From positions 21,366 to 85,365 of the forward strand of contig CAZFDT010000013.1 in the NCBI GenBank assembly GCA_964518335.1: a stretch of 64,000 nt of DNA, given 5' to 3'. The position numbers and the translations under genes are program-made. This DNA is from CAZFDT01 sp964518335 (GTDB lineage Bacteria > Planctomycetota > Phycisphaerae > Phycisphaerales > Phycisphaeraceae). Below, one piece after another: positions 1-8,054 of this stretch (positions within the stretch are counted from its first letter, which is position 1; every line of letters starts with the position of its first letter). A model generated the notes under the pieces. The model made no database searches. It saw only the letters and a list, made by a program, of their open reading frames with translations, and was not told where the DNA came from.

Positions 1-56
1 GTCGATGCGGTCCACAGCAGCATTGCGAACGTCAGACTCAGTGAAGCATGTCGCAT
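1..56 (-). CDS. N-terminus of a secreted protein, cut by the window edge
   Basis: Only the first 18 codons lie in the window (MRHASLSLTFAMLLWTAS). A GGAGG ribosome binding site at 64-68 sits 7 bases before the ATG. The basic first residues followed by a hydrophobic run look like a Sec signal peptide. The gene follows the GH50-like enzyme on the same strand, with about 50 bases between them, so it may be the next member of that operon. The mature protein is outside the window and no function can be given. Confidence 0.6.
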   Translation of the reverse strand, partial: MRHASLSLTFAMLLWTAS

Positions 57-106
57 GATTCAACCTCCATTAAGAAGATGGGTCCAAAGAAAAGAAGCTC
101 AATCCG

Positions 107-2221
107 TCACTCGCCGCCCGCCTCGGCGCGCAGCGGGTACAGCCGCGATGCCACGTCGCGCGACGCCTCGATCATCTCGGGGTACGGCGTGTCGGTGATG
201 TCCAGGAACCCGATGCCGTGGTTCTCGCCTTCGAGCGTCCGCCCCGACGCCGGCTCGTCGATCAACTGAAACCAGTGCGCCCCCACGATCCGCGGGTTGC
301 GCGCCGCACTGGTCGCGTAACGCTCGAACTTGCGGGCGCGGTCCTGGGCGTTCTCGGCCTTCACCAGCCCGGCGCCGAACACGCCCCGATCGCTCGCGCC
401 GAAGTGGAACTCGCCGATGATGACCGGCTTGTCGATGTCCGCCGCCGGCTTCCACGCCCCGACCGTCCCCCGGTACAGGTTGAACGACACCACGTCGCAG
501 AACTCCGCCGCCACCCGCACCGCCTGCGCGTTGCTCTCGGCGAAACGACACCCCAGGTACAGCTTGTCCGGCGCGATCGACTTCATCACCTGCCGCACCG
601 TTCGGAAGTACGTCCGCACGATCTCCTCGTTGAACCGCTCCAGGTCGGCCACGGCAGCGTCCGTCGTCGGCATGTCCCGGTTCTGCAGCACGTCATCCCA
701 CGACGCGAAGCTCGTGCCCCACGCGACGTTGAGCTTGTCGATCCCGTCGTAGGTCGCCTTGAGGTGCTCGACCATCGCGGCCTTGGCGGGCTGCGCCGGC
801 TCGGCGACCGCCACGCCCCGCGCCAGGTGCGTCGTGTCGCCCCACGACAGCTCGTTGTCCACGAAGTACCCGATGCACATCGGGTCGTTCACCGTGCCCT
901 GAATCATGCCCGCGGCGCGACGGCGCAGCTCGGCCTCGAATCCGGGGTGGTACGGATCGCTCACCCGGTTGCGCGTGCCCGCCTGCCACGGCAGCTTCGG
1001 AGCGTTGATATACACCCAGTGCGTGTACGGCAGCCCGGCCTGCGGCAGCAGCTCCGGGTCCGACCAGTTGGCGATCGTGTTGAAGCCCCAGTTCATCAGG
1101 CGCTTGCCGATGAGCGACCGCCACGTCGCCTGCCAGTCCGGGCCGTACTTGCGATGGGCGTTGGCGGCGAAAAAGTCGTACGCCGTCACCGGCTGCGCGT
1201 CGTACTCGTTGCGGCGGCTGGTGTTGACCTGGCCCAGGTACGCCTTCAGCGCCGCGTCGCGCTCCCAGGGCGGATCGGCGAACCAGCCGGCGCGGTCCTC
1301 CGTCACCGGCGTGATCGCCCCGCCGCGCACGCACGTGACCCCCAGCGAGAAGAACAGCCGGCCCTCGGGATCGACCAGATACCACTTGCCCTCGTGTCGA
1401 GCGGTGCGGAAGTGGCCGGTCGCCTCGAGCTGCGGGCCGTCGGCCCAGCCGCCGTAGCGGTTCCACTGCAGCGGACGCGGCATCGAGCCCATCGCCCGCG
1501 CCTCGGCGTCGCGGTGCGCGTGCAGGTCGGCGTCGGACTTCACCTTGCCCGGCCAGTCGCGGTGCACGTACTGGCCGTACCCGTCGATGAACGGGAAGAA
1601 CGGCTCGGGCACGACCCGCGTCGCCGGATCGAACGTCCCGGCCGCGCGCACGTTGTCGATCGCAAAGCGGTACGCCCGCTCCGGCTTGTTGAGGAACACG
1701 CTCACTTGCGTGACCTGGGCTGGGTCGATCGTGCCGCCCTGGTCGCCGCGCACGCCCCAGGGCGTGTGGTGCATGCCCTTGAGCTGCTGGCGCAGCTCGA
1801 CGGCGAAGGTGCGGTCGAACGCGACGACGAGCGTGCCCGACTCGCCGGGTTCGAGGCTGACGCTGCCGGTGTTCGAGTTCTTCCGCCCGGTGGCGCCGGG
1901 GTTATCGACACGCCCGCCGAGCTTGAGCGACTCGTCGCTGAGGTTGGTCACGTCGATTTCGACGCGGGTGAATCGGTCCAGGTCCCACGCGCCGTCGGCG
2001 GGCTTGACCGTGACGTTGGGGTAGGGCTTGTCCGTGCCGGTCTCGACCTGCACGGCCCGTGAGCCATGGAGTTCGACGATCTGCCGCGTCGAGTCCATGC
2101 CGCCGACTTGCTTCATGGCGTCGGGCGACTCGAAGTCCATCAGGATGAGCGCGTCGGCCCAACCCAGGACAGGGTAGGCGATCGCTGCGGCAGCGAACAG
2201 GAGGGGTCGCGGTGACATCAT
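107..2221 (-). CDS. GH50 agarase-like glycoside hydrolase (secreted)
   Basis: A 704-residue protein with an N-terminal signal peptide (about residues 1-22). A beta-rich region (about 25-190) resembles a carbohydrate-binding or N-terminal sandwich domain, and a TIM-barrel glycosidase domain follows. Two blocks match the GH50 beta-agarase family: YFVDNELSWG, with the likely acid/base Glu457, and GEFHFGASDRG, with the likely nucleophile Glu604. GH50 enzymes cleave beta-1,4 bonds in agarose-type galactans; the exact substrate here is inferred. The ATG overlaps the stop codon of the upstream pseudopilin gene in an ATGA, so I chose 2221 and not the open frame that continues upstream. A LacI-type regulator heads the same unit. 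Confidence 0.75.
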   Translation of the reverse strand: MMSPRPLLFAAAAIAYPVLGWADALILMDFESPDAMKQVGGMDSTRQIVELHGSRAVQVETGTDKPYPNVTVKPADGAWDLDRFTRVEIDVTNLSDESLKLGGRVDNPGATGRKNSNTGSVSLEPGESGTLVVAFDRTFAVELRQQLKGMHHTPWGVRGDQGGTIDPAQVTQVSVFLNKPERAYRFAIDNVRAAGTFDPATRVVPEPFFPFIDGYGQYVHRDWPGKVKSDADLHAHRDAEARAMGSMPRPLQWNRYGGWADGPQLEATGHFRTARHEGKWYLVDPEGRLFFSLGVTCVRGGAITPVTEDRAGWFADPPWERDAALKAYLGQVNTSRRNEYDAQPVTAYDFFAANAHRKYGPDWQATWRSLIGKRLMNWGFNTIANWSDPELLPQAGLPYTHWVYINAPKLPWQAGTRNRVSDPYHPGFEAELRRRAAGMIQGTVNDPMCIGYFVDNELSWGDTTHLARGVAVAEPAQPAKAAMVEHLKATYDGIDKLNVAWGTSFASWDDVLQNRDMPTTDAAVADLERFNEEIVRTYFRTVRQVMKSIAPDKLYLGCRFAESNAQAVRVAAEFCDVVSFNLYRGTVGAWKPAADIDKPVIIGEFHFGASDRGVFGAGLVKAENAQDRARKFERYATSAARNPRIVGAHWFQLIDEPASGRTLEGENHGIGFLDITDTPYPEMIEASRDVASRLYPLRAEAGGE

Positions 2222-2970
2222 TGGGTGACGTCCCAGAGTGGGTTGGGCACGCCGACCGCGCCGATGACGTCGGCGCGCGGCATGCGGAGGACGTGGCCGT
2301 CGAAGAACAACACGTTGGCGGACTGGTCGTGGCGCGTGGCGACCGAGTTCTTGTTGGTCGGGTCGGGGGTGATCTCGCCCTGGTACCAGCTCGAGTGCTG
2401 CTTGGTGAGGGTGTGGCGGTAGCCGTCGGCGAATTCGAGCTTGCGGGCGGGCGTCAGCACGTCCTTTTCGTTGAACCCTGCGGCGCCCATGTCGGGGTCG
2501 GCGTCCCACTCGGGCAGCAGGCCCCCGCCGGTGCTGTTGACCTGCACGTTTTGGCCGTAGATGTAGCGCATGTCGTAGTTGCCCGCGCCGCTGGGGTTGG
2601 CCAGCGACCATGCGGCGTTCGGACAGACGTGGTTGCGGGGGATGCTGATCCACTTGCTGCCGATCACGGTCAGCGGCATGCGCATGTCCACGCGGAAGTC
2701 GGTGTTGTTGTACCAGGGCACGTGGTGCGGGGCGGCGGCGGTGACCTGCAGCCCGTTGGGCTGGCGCGTCCAGTGCGGCAGGCGGGCGCCCTTGTGGTTG
2801 ACGGCGTAGTTGGCGCTGACGATGCCGATCTGCTTGAGCGCGTTGGCGCACTGAACCGTTCGCGCCGCGTCGCGCGCCTTGCCCAGCGCGGGCAACAGCA
2901 GCGCGATGAGCAGCGCGATCACGCTGATGACCACCAGCAGCTCGATGAGGGTGAAGCCATGTCGTCGCAT
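2218..2970 (-). CDS. Prepilin-type pseudopilin with H-x9-DG motif
   Basis: A 250-residue protein that starts with a short basic leader and the type IV prepilin signature GFTLIELLVVISVIALL, cleaved after the Gly by a prepilin peptidase and followed by one hydrophobic helix. Near the C-terminus HDQSANVLFFDGH fits the H-x9-DG signature of the planctomycetal DUF1559-like pseudopilins. These proteins are numerous in Planctomycetota and resemble type II secretion pseudopilins; their individual roles are mostly unknown. The gene sits between the LacI regulator and the GH50 enzyme, overlapping the latter by 4 bases, which suggests co-production with the secreted glycosidase. Confidence 0.85.
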   Translation of the reverse strand: MRRHGFTLIELLVVISVIALLIALLLPALGKARDAARTVQCANALKQIGIVSANYAVNHKGARLPHWTRQPNGLQVTAAAPHHVPWYNNTDFRVDMRMPLTVIGSKWISIPRNHVCPNAAWSLANPSGAGNYDMRYIYGQNVQVNSTGGGLLPEWDADPDMGAAGFNEKDVLTPARKLEFADGYRHTLTKQHSSWYQGEITPDPTNKNSVATRHDQSANVLFFDGHVLRMPRADVIGAVGVPNPLWDVTQ

Positions 2971-2995
2971 AACGGTCTCCGCGATCGTGGCGGGG

Positions 2996-4090
2996 TCAGG
3001 ATCGGGGCGGCGCGGTGCTCTCGCGCACGCGCAGGTCGGGGGCGCAGTAGGTTCGCAGCACGTCGCCCGCGCTGTCGGGGTCGCCGGTGGCCCGGTCGAT
3101 GAGCCGATGCGCCGCCAGCGCGCCCATCTCCTCGAGCGGGTGGCGCACCGAGGTCAGCCGCGGCATGAGGTAGCGGCACAGGGCCGTGTCCTCGACGTTG
3201 ACCAGGCTCACGTCGCCCGGCACGCTCAGGCCCAGCTCCGCCAGGCGGCGCAGGGCGCTGGCGGCGACCAGGTCGTTGTAGGCCACCAGCGCCGTGGGGC
3301 GCGCCGCGCCCAGGGCGGCGAAATAGGCTGCGCCCAGCGCGCCCGCCTCGTCGCAATGGGCGCTGCTGCGCTCGACCACGCGGTCGATGCGGGTGGCGTC
3401 GAAGCGCCAGCGAGGATCGGCGTCGATGCCGTGGGCGCTGGTGGCGGCGACGAAGGCCTGCCGTCGCGCCTCGTTGTGCGCGATGGTCTGGGCGGTGCAG
3501 GTGCCCAGGTAGCCGATGCGGCGATGGCCCAGCGCCACCAGGTGGTCCACGGCCAGGCGGATGGCGGCGGCATTGTCGAACATGACCGCGTCGATGCCCG
3601 GGTGCGGATGCAGACAGTCCACCGCCGCCACCGACCCGCCGCGCTGCAGCAGCAGATCGACCCAGGGCAACTCGCCGTCGGCCCAGAGGATGAGCAGGCC
3701 CTCGACGCGCTGCTCGAGGACCGACTCGACGCAGCGCTCCGGCGCGGCGCCGCCGGCGACGTTGAGGATGAGCACGTTGTAGTGGCGTTCGAGGCAGGCG
3801 CGCTCGATGCCGCGGAGCATGGCGCCGGCGTACTGGGCGTTGCCGATGCCGCCCCAGGGCTGCGGGGGGACATAGACGCCCAGGGTCTGGGTGCGGCGGA
3901 GGGCGAGCGAGCGGCTGGCGAAGTTGGGGTGGTAATTGAGGCGGCGGGCGACGTCGGTGACTTTGCGGCGAAGCTCGTCGCTGACGCCGATGTTGCCCTT
4001 GGACCCGTTGAGGACGGCCGAGGCTGCGCCCTTGGAGCAGCCGGCGAGGCGTGAGATCTCGATGAGCGTGGGGGCCTTGCGTGGTGGCAT
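2996..4090 (-). CDS. LacI-family transcriptional regulator
   Basis: 364 residues. The N-terminal helix-turn-helix (about residues 8-28, TLIEISRLAGCSKGAASAVL) is followed by a hinge helix (NYHPNFASRSLA) and a periplasmic-binding-protein-like sugar sensor domain, giving the normal LacI/PurR layout and length. It is the first gene of a minus-strand unit with the pseudopilin and the GH50 enzyme, so it probably controls them in response to a saccharide. Its own promoter overlaps a perfect 16-bp palindrome 15-30 bases before the ATG, so it is very likely autoregulated. The ligand is unknown. Confidence 0.9.
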   Translation of the reverse strand: MPPRKAPTLIEISRLAGCSKGAASAVLNGSKGNIGVSDELRRKVTDVARRLNYHPNFASRSLALRRTQTLGVYVPPQPWGGIGNAQYAGAMLRGIERACLERHYNVLILNVAGGAAPERCVESVLEQRVEGLLILWADGELPWVDLLLQRGGSVAAVDCLHPHPGIDAVMFDNAAAIRLAVDHLVALGHRRIGYLGTCTAQTIAHNEARRQAFVAATSAHGIDADPRWRFDATRIDRVVERSSAHCDEAGALGAAYFAALGAARPTALVAYNDLVAASALRRLAELGLSVPGDVSLVNVEDTALCRYLMPRLTSVRHPLEEMGALAAHRLIDRATGDPDSAGDVLRTYCAPDLRVRESTAPPRS

Positions 4091-4104
4091 AGCACGGCTC
4101 GCTG

Positions 4105-4120
4105 TATAAACCGGTTTATA
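4105..4120. promoter_or_regulatory. LacI-type operator
   Basis: A perfect 16-bp palindrome, TATAAACCGGTTTATA, with the central CG typical of LacI-family operators. It touches the -10 element of the minus-strand promoter and covers the expected transcription start, so binding would block RNA polymerase. Confidence 0.8.
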
Positions 4121-4148
4121 TCTTAGATCGCGCCCCGCCCGGTGTCAA
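4120..4148 (-). promoter_or_regulatory. Promoter of the LacI/pseudopilin/GH50 unit
   Basis: Read on the minus strand: a perfect -35 TTGACA (4148-4143), a 17-bp spacer, and -10 TAAGAT (4125-4120). The operator begins at the last base of the -10. Confidence 0.7.
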
Positions 4149-4175
4149 GCCCTTTCGCCGCTGCGACCGGGGCGT

Positions 4176-4218
4176 CCGGGGGGGCCGGGGGGGCCGGGGG
4201 GGCCGGGGGGGGCCGGGG
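4176..4218. repeat. G-rich 9-bp tandem repeat (possible G-quadruplex)
   Basis: Four consecutive units of CC followed by 7-8 G (G runs at 4178-4184, 4187-4193, 4196-4202, 4205-4212), then CCGGGG. Five G runs separated by two bases could form a G-quadruplex on the plus strand. It lies in the 395-base spacer (4121-4515) between the divergent LacI and HD-domain genes. Apart from this repeat, the promoter of the LacI unit and the 28-bp dispersed repeat at 4383, I see nothing I can name in that spacer. Confidence 0.7.
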
Positions 4219-4382
4219 TGGCGGAAAAATTCCTCCGCGAGGACTATGCGCCGTGGACTTTTGTGGTAAAATACTGTCAATGTGGCGCTTATCGACACAT
4301 CCACTCCCCCGCCGCCTGGGTCTGGGCCACCCTGGGCGACCCCCTGCAGCCGAGCCGGGCGCGGCGGCGCAGAACCCCGTGT

Positions 4383-4410
4383 GGTGAAGATGAAAACCCA
4401 GTGATTCCGA
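4383..4410 (-). repeat. 28-bp dispersed repeat, copy 1 (inverted relative to copy 2)
   Basis: The reverse complement begins TCGGAATCAC and ends CATCTTCACC. It matches 59636-59663 at 27 of 28 positions in opposite orientation, while the flanks differ. Both copies are non-coding: this one is in the spacer before the HD-domain gene. Its nature (REP-like element, mobile-element end or structured RNA) is unknown. Confidence 0.7.
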
Positions 4411-4515
4411 TTACGGCGTGGCGGCCTCGGCCCCGTCGGACGGGCGCGACCTAATCGCCCGGGGCGATCTGGCCGACGTATCTTCGCGGAGGCCAACCCC
4501 GGAACAGTTGCGCCC

Positions 4516-5724
4516 ATGCTGCGGATCGACCTGGGACACGCTCGCGCGGGGATGGCTCTGGCGCTGCCGGTGTACGACCCGCAGACGCCCGGGCGGGTGC
4601 TGCTGAAGGCGGGTTACGGCCTGGCCGCGGGCACGATCGACAAGCTCACGGCCATGGGCATCCGCAGCCTGTGGGTGCGCTACCCCAGCCTCCAGTTCAT
4701 CGAGAAGTTCGTCGATCCCCAGGTGATGGCGGCGCACAGCCAGGTGGTGTCGCAGATCAGCGACACCTTCACGCAACTGCAGGACCAGTCCTCCGCCAAG
4801 CTGCCCTACGACGACTACTGCAAGTCGATCGGCACGCTGGTGGGCCAGCTCGTGAACAACCCCGACGCGGCGGTGTTCCTGGGCGACCTGTCCGGGCCCG
4901 ACGCTCAAGGCACGGGGGGCCTGATGCGGCACAGCTCGACGGTGACGTACCTGGCCGTGCTGATGGGCCTCAAGCTCGAAGGCTATCTCGTCAAACAGCG
5001 CAAGCACATCGACCCGGCCCGGGCCAAGGAGGTGACCAACCTCGGCCTGGGGGCGATGCTGCACGACATCGGCATCACGCAGCTCGATCCGGACGTTCGC
5101 AAGCGCTATTACGCCAGCGGCGACGAAAGCGACCTGGCGTGGCAGGACCACACGCGCAAGGGCTTTGAGATGGTGCGCGGCCGGGTCGAGCCGTCGGCGG
5201 CCACGGTCGTGCTGCACCACCACCAGCGGTTCGACGCCTCGGGCTACGCGGGAGCGGGCGTGCCGGTGCTCGGCGGCAAGTCGATCCACGTCTTTGCCCG
5301 CATCGTCGGCTTGGCCGAGCAGTTCGACCGCATGCGTAACCCCGCCGGGCTGCCGCCGCAGCCGACGGCCTGGGTTCTGGGGGCCCTGCTGCAGAGCGAC
5401 CTGTTTGAGAAGTTCGACCCGACGGTGGTACACGCCCTGCTGCAGGTGGCGCCGCCCTATCCGCCGGGCTCGGTGGTGCGGCTGAGCGATGGACGCTGGG
5501 GCGTCTGCCTGGACCACACCCCCGACAACCCCTGCCGGCCGAAACTGCAGATCACCCCCCCGCCCGACGCCATGAGCGAGGGCGACGATCCGGGTCCGAT
5601 GCTCGATCTGTTCGAGGAGGACGAGTCGCTGTACGTCGCCTGGCACGACCATCGCGACATGACCGACCTGAACTTCGCCCCGCGCGACTTCACCGCCGAA
5701 ACCGCCTTGGCGGCGGGTTGGTGA
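4516..5724 (+). CDS. Degenerate HD-GYP domain protein
   Basis: 402 residues. An HD-type metal site is visible at His183-Asp184 (AMLHDIG). The second signature at 234-245 reads HHHQRFDASGYA, where active HD-GYP cyclic-di-GMP phosphodiesterases have HHExxDGxGYP, so the Glu, the DG and the final Pro are all changed. The N-terminal 100 residues resemble the region that precedes HD-GYP in planctomycetal and proteobacterial proteins (DLGHARAGMALALPVYD). There is no membrane segment or receiver domain, so it is cytoplasmic. It may be a catalytically weak or regulatory c-di-GMP protein; activity is uncertain. The start has no strong ribosome binding site. Confidence 0.7.
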   Translation: MLRIDLGHARAGMALALPVYDPQTPGRVLLKAGYGLAAGTIDKLTAMGIRSLWVRYPSLQFIEKFVDPQVMAAHSQVVSQISDTFTQLQDQSSAKLPYDDYCKSIGTLVGQLVNNPDAAVFLGDLSGPDAQGTGGLMRHSSTVTYLAVLMGLKLEGYLVKQRKHIDPARAKEVTNLGLGAMLHDIGITQLDPDVRKRYYASGDESDLAWQDHTRKGFEMVRGRVEPSAATVVLHHHQRFDASGYAGAGVPVLGGKSIHVFARIVGLAEQFDRMRNPAGLPPQPTAWVLGALLQSDLFEKFDPTVVHALLQVAPPYPPGSVVRLSDGRWGVCLDHTPDNPCRPKLQITPPPDAMSEGDDPGPMLDLFEEDESLYVAWHDHRDMTDLNFAPRDFTAETALAAGW

Positions 5725-5740
5725 ACGCGCCGTCCCCGTT

Positions 5741-5814
5741 GAGCCCGGTCGCCCGCGACCGGTCGAAGTCACCATGTCAACGGGCGCGGAACCGGCCGCG
5801 GGCGGCCGGGCTAC
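5741..5814. repeat. REP-type double hairpin, copy 1
   Basis: GAGCCCGG and CCGGGCTAC form the outer arms. Inside are two hairpins, CCGGTCGCCCGCGACCGG and CCGGCCGCGGGCGGCCGG. It is the same element as at 6424-6498 and in the same orientation. Its last bases supply the stop codon of the RAYT gene. Confidence 0.85.
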
Positions 5815-6416
5815 ACGATGTATGGCTTGACGAAATGCCACTGCTGCGGACGCAACCCCGCCTTTTCAGGGTTCCCGTTCACGTATGCGATCCGCCCGCA
5901 CACATCATTCGGTGTGTTGAGATACACCGGCCACGCACCCTCCGCCCACGGCGACGGCGCCCGTCCGTTCTTGTCACGGTGCTTCTCCAACGGATGAATC
6001 CCCTCCCGGGTCATCTGTCGCGTTGCCGCACTCATCATTCGCTGCAGGATGTCCTCGATCTCCAGTGAGTGCCGCAAGACCACGACATGCACATGATCCG
6101 GCATGATCGCGCACGCCACGACGACGAGTCGCAACTGGGCCACCACGGCGGCGATGCCGTTGGCCGTCGCCCTCGCCTGCAGTCCGGTGAGCACCACCGG
6201 CGGATACTTCAGCGCCGCCTGCATGTCGCGCCTCCGCTGCCGATCGAACGGCTTGCGCGCCACCGACCGCCGTGTATCGACCTTCGTCGCCGGCCCGAAC
6301 CGACGCAGGTGCGTCGCCCATACCCGCGTGGACCACGACCCGCGCTCTTCATTCGGAAACCAGAACCCGTAGGTGGACCAGATCCCGTGAGAGGCGATGA
6401 CCATCGATACCCCCAT
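5811..6416 (-). CDS. REP-associated tyrosine transposase (RAYT, Y1/HUH family)
   Basis: 201 residues of the transposase IS200-like (Y1) superfamily. The metal-binding HUH motif is His108-Val-His110 in IMPDHVHVVV, and the single catalytic tyrosine is probably Tyr178 in RIAYVNGNPEKAGL. RAYTs nick and join single-stranded REP hairpins. This gene is flanked on both sides by copies of a REP-type double hairpin (5741-5814 and 6424-6498), and its TAG stop is formed by the end of copy 1, which is the expected arrangement. Starts at 6416 or 6404 are both possible; the longer is given. Confidence 0.88.
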   Translation of the reverse strand: MGVSMVIASHGIWSTYGFWFPNEERGSWSTRVWATHLRRFGPATKVDTRRSVARKPFDRQRRRDMQAALKYPPVVLTGLQARATANGIAAVVAQLRLVVVACAIMPDHVHVVVLRHSLEIEDILQRMMSAATRQMTREGIHPLEKHRDKNGRAPSPWAEGAWPVYLNTPNDVCGRIAYVNGNPEKAGLRPQQWHFVKPYIV

Positions 6417-6423
6417 GCCCCGT

Positions 6424-6498
6424 GTAGCCCGGTCGCCTGCGACCGGTCGGAAGGCATCATGTTACCGTGCGCGGAACCGGCCGCGGGCGGCCGGGCTA
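6424..6498. repeat. REP-type double hairpin, copy 2
   Basis: A 75-bp element with outer arms GTAGCCCGG/CCGGGCTAC and inner hairpins CCGGTCGCCTGCGACCGG and CCGGCCGCGGGCGGCCGG. It lies immediately upstream of the RAYT start and is nearly identical to 5741-5814 except in the linker between hairpins. Confidence 0.85.
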
Positions 6499-6515
6499 CG
6501 CGGAAACGCAACGTA

Positions 6516-7424
6516 TCACGGGAATCGCAGGGTCATGACCCAGGCTTCCCAGGGTTTCTGGAAGGCGGCCATGTCGGGGGCGACGACGGTTTGCTGCAGC
6601 GTGGCGTAGCCGGTGGGGTCGTCGTCCACTGCAGCGACGAAGGCGCGGTAGTAGTCGCGGAGCTTGCCACGTTCCTGGAGGTGGTAGCAGAGGTAGCGGG
6701 CCATGGCGTAGTGGAGGCCGCTGTTGTCGCCGTAGAACTGGGCGGTGGTGGTGGCGGCCAGGTCTTGCAGGGGAATGGTCGTGCGGTTGCGGATGGCGTC
6801 CTGGAGTCCCGCCAGGCGCCAGTTGGTGCGGCCGATGATGCGGCCGTCGCGTTCGGCGGACTGCTCGTAGAGCGAGCCCAGGCCCTCGTTGAACCACGCG
6901 GGGCACCCCGGGAAATTCGCGGCGACGAAGGGGTGGACGATCTCGTGAACGAGCGTGCCCCCGCCGGTGGCGATGTTCATCACCATCGCCCGGTGTCGGG
7001 CCGAGTAGTAGCCGTAGGGCGTGTGGGGCTTGTCGTCGAAGAGCAGCTCGGCGTGCGTGTCGTAGCTGTCGCGGTCCTTGAAGAGCCAGATGTCGATGAT
7101 ATAGGGCGGGTCCTTCTCGAAATACTCGGCCTTGAGCTTGTCCACCGCCCAGCGCACCGTGCGAACCGCACGCGACCGCACCACGCCCGGCGCCTCGTCG
7201 CCGATCACGACGAATGGCTTTTCGATGACGATGGAAAACGCCTCGCTGGGCAGTCTCTTCCGCAGGGCCGCCACGTGGGCGTCGTAGTCGGGGCCGGGGT
7301 CGGCCGATGCAAGAGCGACGAGCGCGAGACAGCCGCAGATGAACGCCGGGGCACGCAGGGGGTGGTGTTGCATCACTGGCATTGGACGCCCGAGGATAGA
7401 CGCGGTTCGCGCCGCGTGGTCCAT
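6516..7424 (-). CDS. Secreted gluzincin-type metallopeptidase
   Basis: 302 residues from the ATG at 7424. A hydrophobic signal peptide (AFICGCLALVALASA) becomes N-terminal if the internal Met at 7373 is the true start. The zinc site HEIVH starts at His160, followed 18 residues later by NEGLGSLYE, whose Glu fits the third ligand of gluzincins; this resembles DUF1570/peptidase-MA-like proteins common in Planctomycetota. I chose 7424 because that ATG lies 2 bases after the stop of the phosphodiesterase gene, suggesting coupling. It is probably exported; the substrate is unknown. Confidence 0.7.
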   Translation of the reverse strand: MDHAARTASILGRPMPVMQHHPLRAPAFICGCLALVALASADPGPDYDAHVAALRKRLPSEAFSIVIEKPFVVIGDEAPGVVRSRAVRTVRWAVDKLKAEYFEKDPPYIIDIWLFKDRDSYDTHAELLFDDKPHTPYGYYSARHRAMVMNIATGGGTLVHEIVHPFVAANFPGCPAWFNEGLGSLYEQSAERDGRIIGRTNWRLAGLQDAIRNRTTIPLQDLAATTTAQFYGDNSGLHYAMARYLCYHLQERGKLRDYYRAFVAAVDDDPTGYATLQQTVVAPDMAAFQKPWEAWVMTLRFP

Positions 7425-7426
7425 AC

Positions 7427-8008
7427 TCACCCGTCGCCTTTCAGGCGGACCGTTTCGATCGTGGTGTGGATCGCCCCTTTCGGGGTCAGTTCGCTTTGGA
7501 TGAGGCACAGGCCGCCGATCGCCGCCGCGCCGAAATCGGTATCGGCGTGCTGCTGCAGCAGTTCCGCCAGCGCGCCGGGCACGCGGTCGCGCCGGTCGCG
7601 CAGGCTCATCCGGGCGAGCGTGACGTGCGGGTGAAACGGCCGATCGTCCAGCGGCAGGCCCAGGGCGTCGAGCCAGGGGCGCAGCCGGGCTTCCAGGTCG
7701 ACCATCCACGCCACGTCGGCCATGCCGCACCACACGACGCTGGGGCGACGGATGTCGGGGAACGCCCCCAGGCCGCGCAGTTGCACCGTCGAGGCCGCCG
7801 CGACGCCCGCCGCCGTCTCGCGCATGGCCTCGGTCAGATCGGGTGTGATCGCCCCGTCCACGTCGCCCAGAAATGCGACGGTGACGTGCAGCGGCCCCGG
7901 CTCCGCCATCTTCACCGGCCGACCGATCGCACGCAGGCGCTGCAGCACCTGCGCCAGCGGCGCGGGCGGCTCGCCTTCCAGCGGCACGGCGATGAAGAGG
8001 CGCGGCAT
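7427..8008 (-). CDS. thpR: RNA 2',3'-cyclic phosphodiesterase (2'-5' RNA ligase family)
   Basis: 193 residues from the ATG at 8008, the usual family length. The two HxTx motifs that form the 2H phosphoesterase site are His41 (HVTVAFLG) and His128 (HPHVTLAR). The family hydrolyses 2',3'-cyclic phosphates at RNA ends. The open frame extends to 8080, but homologues begin at the MPRLFIAV-type sequence, so the shorter start was taken. It precedes the metallopeptidase gene by 2 bases and diverges from the lipoprotein gene at 8055. Confidence 0.85.
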   Translation of the reverse strand: MPRLFIAVPLEGEPPAPLAQVLQRLRAIGRPVKMAEPGPLHVTVAFLGDVDGAITPDLTEAMRETAAGVAAASTVQLRGLGAFPDIRRPSVVWCGMADVAWMVDLEARLRPWLDALGLPLDDRPFHPHVTLARMSLRDRRDRVPGALAELLQQHADTDFGAAAIGGLCLIQSELTPKGAIHTTIETVRLKGDG

Positions 8009-8054
8009 CGCCGTCATCATACGCCCGGCGCTTGATCCCGCGTCGGCGTCGGCG

